Under the pieces are notes generated by a model. It did no database searches. It was not told where the DNA came from and saw nothing but the letters and a program-made list of their open reading frames with translations. From Methanosarcinaceae archaeon (GTDB lineage: Archaea > Halobacteriota > Methanosarcinia > Methanosarcinales > Methanosarcinaceae): a stretch of DNA of 9,491 nucleotides. Where the stretch lies: the NCBI GenBank assembly GCA_030594665.1, contig JAUVET010000040.1, positions 1 through 9,491 on the forward strand. Reading direction: 5' to 3'. Of the stretch, positions 6,251 through 9,491 are shown piece after piece. A program made the position numbers and the translations under genes. Each line of letters opens with the position of its first letter. Position 1 is the stretch's first letter.

Positions 6251-6295
6251 AGAAGTAAATACAATCTCTATACCGTGATAGGCACAATACCAAAA

Positions 6296-6394
6296 TCCAG
6301 TGATTTAAACAATTATATTTAGACGCAGATTTACGCTGATTAACGCAGATGCAACCTTAAATCTGCGTAAATCTGCGTCTTAAAAATCACTGGA
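6296..6394. repeat. 99-bp nested inverted repeat (MITE-like) in front of the DUF92 fusion gene
   Basis: The outer arms TCCAGTGATTT (6296-6306) and AAATCACTGGA (6384-6394) are perfect 11-bp complements. The inner arms AGACGCAGATTTACGC (6321-6336) and GCGTAAATCTGCGTCT (6365-6380) are perfect 16-bp complements. Between them TTAACGCAGAT offers an alternative pairing with ATCTGCGTAA. The right end stops 2 bp before the ATG at 6397. A TATA-like TTATATTTA (6312-6320) lies inside. No coding capacity is seen. Words like this recur in environmental genomes, so a non-autonomous mobile element is likely. Confidence 0.8.
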
Positions 6395-6396
6395 AA

Positions 6397-7899
6397 ATGG
6401 AACAGTACCACCGTGATATACTAACATCTTATCATCAAAACCAAACGCGAATACCCACCATGAATCAAATTGCAGCATATTTCAAAAACATAGATCACGA
6501 ATATCGCAGGCAGATCATACATGCAGGATTAGGTTTCCTGATATTGTTATTCCCATTCATTGATACAAATATACTTGTTGTTATCGCATTTTTAGTACAC
6601 ATAATTATCAGGTACCTACCTGAAAATTCGATGCTCTATGACCTGATAGCTAATAAAACGATCCATAATAACCGCATTACCAAAAACCGTGGGATAATAA
6701 GTGCACATAATCTCTCGTTATCTGTATTCATACTCCTGCTTATCAATGCAATATTTGAACATACATCTTTCTCATATCCATTATACATACTCACCGGAGC
6801 AGTGGCGATCGCGACATTCGGAGACAGTGCTGCAACCATTATGCGTCACAAAAGACAACTAAAGTACTACGCTCTCACAGCTGAAGAGTATCCGGAAAAA
6901 ATATACCAGGGTGAGATACACAAACTTTATTCAGTGAAATCCAGCACTGCAATGCTTGGTGTGGGGATGATCACAGCATTTTTAGCAGGTTCGTGGGTCG
7001 TTTACTGCCAGGAAATCGATGTTTCCTACAATTTTGTATTCTTTATCGCTGCCATAGGAGCAGCAACAGGCGCCTTGATCGAATCGATTCCATCAAAGGT
7101 CAATGATAATTTAACAGTCCCGCTGGGAGCGGGGATGACTATGTGGCTTTTCTCGACTTTCGGATACTCCGTGCCGCCTTCCCAGATGGCGATCGCCCTT
7201 GTTTTTTCACTCGTGTTGGGATATCTGGCATACAAGGCAAAGATAGCCGACGTTTCGGCAGTTCTCAGTGCAACGCTTATATGTGTTCTGATAATCGTAT
7301 TTACAAACGTTTTATGGCTATTTCTCCTGCTCACCTTTTTCATCCTGGGAGGAGCATCCACGAAATATAAATACCGGTTCAAAAAATCCATCGGACTTGC
7401 ACAATCAAAAGGTGGTATCCGCAATTATGATAACGTATTCAGTAACAGCACATCAGCACTTGTGCTCGCAGTTGCACATGGTATATACCCACAATTTGGC
7501 CCATTTCTCACTTATGCATATCTGGGTACCGTAGCAACAGCAACAGGCGACACATTAGCCAGCGAAATTGGTACTACCTCACGCACAAAGCCGCGTATGA
7601 TCACAACATTTAAAGTTGTCGAACCCGGCATAGACGGGGGAGTGACACTCATCGGGCAACTTGTAGCGATCATAGGTCCCATGATAATCGGTATACTTGC
7701 AGCATTGTTCGGGATTGTCGATAACATCCCACTTGCAATTTTCATCACCACAACCGGAGGATTCCTTGGCACAAATCTCGATAGCTTACTTGGCGCCACA
7801 CTCCAGAACAGGGGCTTGCTGACAAACAGCGGAGTCAACTTTGTATCTACATTTTTGGGAGCATTGATATCAGGTGGATTGTATATGCTGATTGGTTAA
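6397..7899 (+). CDS. Membrane fusion protein: dolichol/phytol-kinase-like half plus DUF92 (VTE6/TMEM19-like) half
   Basis: The 500-residue protein has many hydrophobic segments, so it is an integral membrane protein. Residues 33-250 resemble CTP-dependent polyprenol kinases (dolichol kinase, plant VTE5): HEYRRQIIHAG (34-44), GDSAATIMR (142-150), KSSTAMLG (181-188) and ALIESIPSKVNDNLTVPLGA (226-245). Residues 262-500 are a full DUF92 domain: ASTKYKYRFKKS (320-331), ATGDTLASEIGTTSRTKPR (382-400), GIDGGVTLIG (411-420) and LDSLLGATLQNRG (461-473). In plants VTE5 makes phytyl phosphate and the DUF92 protein VTE6 makes the diphosphate. By analogy this fusion may turn an isoprenoid alcohol such as geranylgeraniol into its diphosphate for lipid synthesis. 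The second ATG at 6460 (residue 22) is an equally possible start, as homology begins only near residue 33. Confidence 0.88.
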   Translation: MEQYHRDILTSYHQNQTRIPTMNQIAAYFKNIDHEYRRQIIHAGLGFLILLFPFIDTNILVVIAFLVHIIIRYLPENSMLYDLIANKTIHNNRITKNRGIISAHNLSLSVFILLLINAIFEHTSFSYPLYILTGAVAIATFGDSAATIMRHKRQLKYYALTAEEYPEKIYQGEIHKLYSVKSSTAMLGVGMITAFLAGSWVVYCQEIDVSYNFVFFIAAIGAATGALIESIPSKVNDNLTVPLGAGMTMWLFSTFGYSVPPSQMAIALVFSLVLGYLAYKAKIADVSAVLSATLICVLIIVFTNVLWLFLLLTFFILGGASTKYKYRFKKSIGLAQSKGGIRNYDNVFSNSTSALVLAVAHGIYPQFGPFLTYAYLGTVATATGDTLASEIGTTSRTKPRMITTFKVVEPGIDGGVTLIGQLVAIIGPMIIGILAALFGIVDNIPLAIFITTTGGFLGTNLDSLLGATLQNRGLLTNSGVNFVSTFLGALISGGLYMLIG

Positions 7900-7998
7900 A
7901 TCTGAACTATATAACATATAAAATATACTATGAAAATAGGTAATGTTCGGCAATATTTAGATTAATTCAGTGTGTACATTTTCACAAATTTGATTTGC

Positions 7999-8056
7999 CG
8001 CGAAAACGCCCATATCGTTCGCGTCATTGGTTTTGGAATCCGCCGCCTGCGGCGGA
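7999..8056 (+). repeat. Palindromic interspersed element, copy 5 (long form)
   Basis: The core is a perfect hairpin, TCCGCCGC (8039-8046) against GCGGCGGA (8049-8056) with a 2-nt centre, preceded by GGAA. The stretch 7999-8052 is the reverse complement of copy 1 (3045-3098), with the conserved CCCATATCGTTCGCGTCA segment. It sits between the convergent DUF92 and malic enzyme genes and might act as a shared transcript end. Confidence 0.8.
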
Positions 8057-8083
8057 TTGTTCACTTATAACCAAATCCGATCC

Positions 8084-9391
8084 CTACAGCTCATCATACG
8101 TCCATGCGCTTTGCCTCTCCACCAGATCCCGCGCATGCCTTGCAACCTCATCAGGATGCGGTTTTACTCTTGCCACACCGCTGTGTATTGCTGCCTTTGC
8201 GACCGCTGATGCAACAGCAGGAACCACCCGACTGTCAAGAGGGTTCGGGATAATGTAATCTTCACTGAGTTGTGTCTCTTCAATTATTTCGGCAAGAGCA
8301 TGCACTGCCGCCATCTCCATCTCCTGATTTATGTCACGTGCGCGGGTGTCCAGTGCACCCCTGAAAATCCCGGGGAAACCGAGACAGTTGTTGATCTGGT
8401 TCGGATAATCCGACCTCCCTGTTGCCACAATCCGCGCACCTGCATCGATGGCATCTTCCGGTATGATCTCAGGATCAGGATTTGCCATCGCGAACACTAT
8501 CGGATCATTCGCCATCGAAGCAACCATTTCCTTGCTCACGATACCACCCATGGAAACACCGATAAACACATCTGCCCCGACAAGTGCATTGGCAATTGTT
8601 CCACTCACTTTTGATGCGTTCGTGATCTTAGCGATATCCTCTTTCACAGGGTTCATGCCTTCTGCGCGCCCTTCATAGATTATGCCACGGCTGTCACACA
8701 GCAACACGCTTTCACTTTTGACACCGGCATAAATTAGTTTTTTAGTAATGGCAATACCTGCCGCACCCGCACCGGAGATCACCACTTTTATGTCGCCAGG
8801 TTCTTTCCCCACGATCTTTAAGGAATTCATGAGTCCCGCAAGTGTCACAATTGCCGTACCGTGCTGGTCATCATGAAACACAGGGATCGGTATCTCAGCC
8901 CTGAGCCGTTCCTCGATCTCAAAGCATCTTGGTGCGCTGATATCCTCAAGGTTTATTCCACCGAATGTCGGTGCTATGTGCTTTACAGTCTTGATGATCT
9001 CTTCCGTGTCATTTGTATCAATACAGATCGGAAATGCATCCACACCCCCGAGTGTCTTGAAAATAATAGCTTTGCCTTCCATTACAGGCATTGCGGCATG
9101 TGCTCCGATGTTTCCAAGACCAAGCACTGCCGAACCATCGGTAACAACTGCAACAAGATTACCTTTTGAGGTATAGGTATACACATCATCCTCATGCTTT
9201 GCAATCTCCCTGCAGGGTTCTGCAACACCGGGTGTATAATCAACACTCAGGTCATGGATCGTCTTAAGAGGGACTTTGCTCGCAATTTCGAGTACACCCT
9301 GATGGAGTTCGTGAACTTTTAGGGATTCTTCGTAGATCGAGCCAATGATGGTTTTGGGGGTTGGGTTTGGTTTGGGTGGGGTTTTTGTCAT
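8084..9391 (-). CDS. NAD(P)-dependent malic enzyme, short form
   Basis: The 435-residue soluble enzyme should catalyse oxidative decarboxylation of malate to pyruvate and CO2 using NAD+ or NADP+ and a divalent metal, linking C4 acids to pyruvate. Visible motifs: DYTPGVAEPC (51-60, with the catalytic Tyr52), TDGSAVLGLGNIG (84-96), GKA with Lys107, the metal-binding NLEDISAPR (147-155) and FHDDQHGTA (172-180), and the Rossmann GAGAAGIA (207-214). VFAMANPDPE (299-308) and NQINNCLGFPG (331-341) are also typical. Its length suits the short bacterial/archaeal form without a phosphotransacetylase tail. Residues 1-16 are an unusual Lys/Pro/Thr extension coded by a G-rich repeat. Asp233 follows the second Rossmann strand, but cofactor choice cannot be read safely. 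ATG 9391 has a good Shine-Dalgarno site. The gene converges on the DUF92 fusion. Confidence 0.96.
   Translation of the reverse strand: MTKTPPKPNPTPKTIIGSIYEESLKVHELHQGVLEIASKVPLKTIHDLSVDYTPGVAEPCREIAKHEDDVYTYTSKGNLVAVVTDGSAVLGLGNIGAHAAMPVMEGKAIIFKTLGGVDAFPICIDTNDTEEIIKTVKHIAPTFGGINLEDISAPRCFEIEERLRAEIPIPVFHDDQHGTAIVTLAGLMNSLKIVGKEPGDIKVVISGAGAAGIAITKKLIYAGVKSESVLLCDSRGIIYEGRAEGMNPVKEDIAKITNASKVSGTIANALVGADVFIGVSMGGIVSKEMVASMANDPIVFAMANPDPEIIPEDAIDAGARIVATGRSDYPNQINNCLGFPGIFRGALDTRARDINQEMEMAAVHALAEIIEETQLSEDYIIPNPLDSRVVPAVASAVAKAAIHSGVARVKPHPDEVARHARDLVERQSAWTYDEL
9356..9381 (+). other. G-rich TTTGGG-like tract (possible G-quadruplex) in the malic enzyme start
   Basis: The plus strand (template strand of this gene) has G runs at 9356-9360, 9363-9365, 9374-9376 and 9378-9381, separated by loops of 2, 8 and 1 nt. 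One loop slightly exceeds the usual 7-nt limit. It resembles the intergenic tract at 3849-3871 and codes for the PPKPNPTPK segment. Confidence 0.55.
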
Positions 9392-9396
9392 TTTTT

Positions 9397-9402
9397 ACCT
9401 CT
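9397..9402 (-). promoter_or_regulatory. Shine-Dalgarno site of the malic enzyme gene
   Basis: AGAGGT lies 5 nt before the ATG at 9391 on the minus strand and fits the archaeal AGGAGGTGA consensus. It confirms this start despite the odd N-terminal extension. It is the only clear Shine-Dalgarno site among the genes in the window. A weak TATA-like TTTTAAAAA lies just upstream (about 9416-9424). Confidence 0.65.
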
Positions 9403-9421
9403 TAGTACTGATTACTTTTTA

Positions 9422-9491
9422 AAACCACAGAGGACACTCACCTCCTACGGAGTTGAGTGCCTGCTACGCCCGAAGGGCGTGCAGGGCACAG
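9422..9491. repeat. CCACAGAGGACAC-type repeat interrupted by two hairpins (runs off the window)
   Basis: CCACAGAGGACAC (9425-9437) and the final CACAG (9487-9491) look like two parts of one dispersed repeat (ACCACAGAGGACACAGAGG type, known to me from environmental genomes). Between them stand an imperfect 10-bp hairpin (ACTCACCTCC at 9436-9445, GGAGTTGAGT at 9449-9458) and an 11-bp hairpin with one bulged T (9460-9471 against 9475-9485, GAA loop). CCTCCTACGG at 9441-9450 is shared with copy 4 of the palindromic element. Confidence 0.55.

Noticed and set aside
7026..7424. A 132-codon minus-strand frame inside the DUF92 fusion gene
   Set aside because: It is the antisense of conserved membrane segments and motifs of the sense gene.
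8084..8086. TAG stop of the malic enzyme as a possible pyrrolysine codon
   Set aside because: Read-through would add only about 20 residues translated from the palindromic element; the protein already has full family length at the TAG.
1..9491. tRNA or rRNA genes
   Set aside because: I found no cloverleaf with a GGTTCAAATCC-like arm and no rRNA-like segment in the gaps.

Overview
The window looks like a piece of a euryarchaeal chromosome, most likely from a methanogen or methane-oxidising relative of the Methanosarcinales type. That placement is inferred from several things together: AT-rich intergenic DNA with TATA-like boxes, most genes lacking a Shine-Dalgarno site, an archaeal DUF234-type ATPase, a large DUF92 membrane protein of the isoprenoid-salvage kind, and dense short dispersed repeats of the sort common in environmental Methanosarcinales genomes. 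No marker gene such as rRNA or mcr is present, so the assignment is tentative.

Layout from left to right. Bases 1-313 hold a possible 3' tail of an unseen upstream gene and the promoter of the first complete gene. Bases 314-2944 (+) encode a very long U32-family protein: an Fe-S TIM-barrel domain, a beta-barrel, a DUF3656-like domain and a degenerate second barrel. Bases 2945-4163 are gene-poor and repeat-rich. They contain one small AbrB/MazE-type DNA-binding protein (minus strand, 3354-3578), four copies of a GC-rich palindromic element, a 9-mer tandem repeat with a 19-bp inverted repeat, a predicted G-quadruplex, and a short minus-strand reading frame that may be a gene relic. Bases 4164-6234 (+) form a probable two-gene operon: a DUF234 ATPase with a PD-(D/E)xK-like C-terminus, then a YigZ/IMPACT-family protein 10 bp downstream. 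After a 99-bp nested inverted repeat comes a 500-residue membrane protein (6397-7899, +) joining a dolichol/phytol-kinase-like half to a DUF92 (VTE6/TMEM19-like) half. It converges on a malic enzyme gene (minus, 8084-9391). The last 70 bases are a repeat apparently interrupted by two hairpins.

The genes do not make one pathway. The most interesting protein is the kinase-like/DUF92 fusion, which by analogy with plant VTE5 and VTE6 could carry out two successive phosphorylations of an isoprenoid alcohol for archaeal lipid salvage, although its N-terminal kinase motif is atypical. The most interesting DNA signal is the dispersed-repeat content. One palindromic element recurs at least five times in both orientations, and two copies extend to a shared 54-bp unit at the 3' sides of genes.
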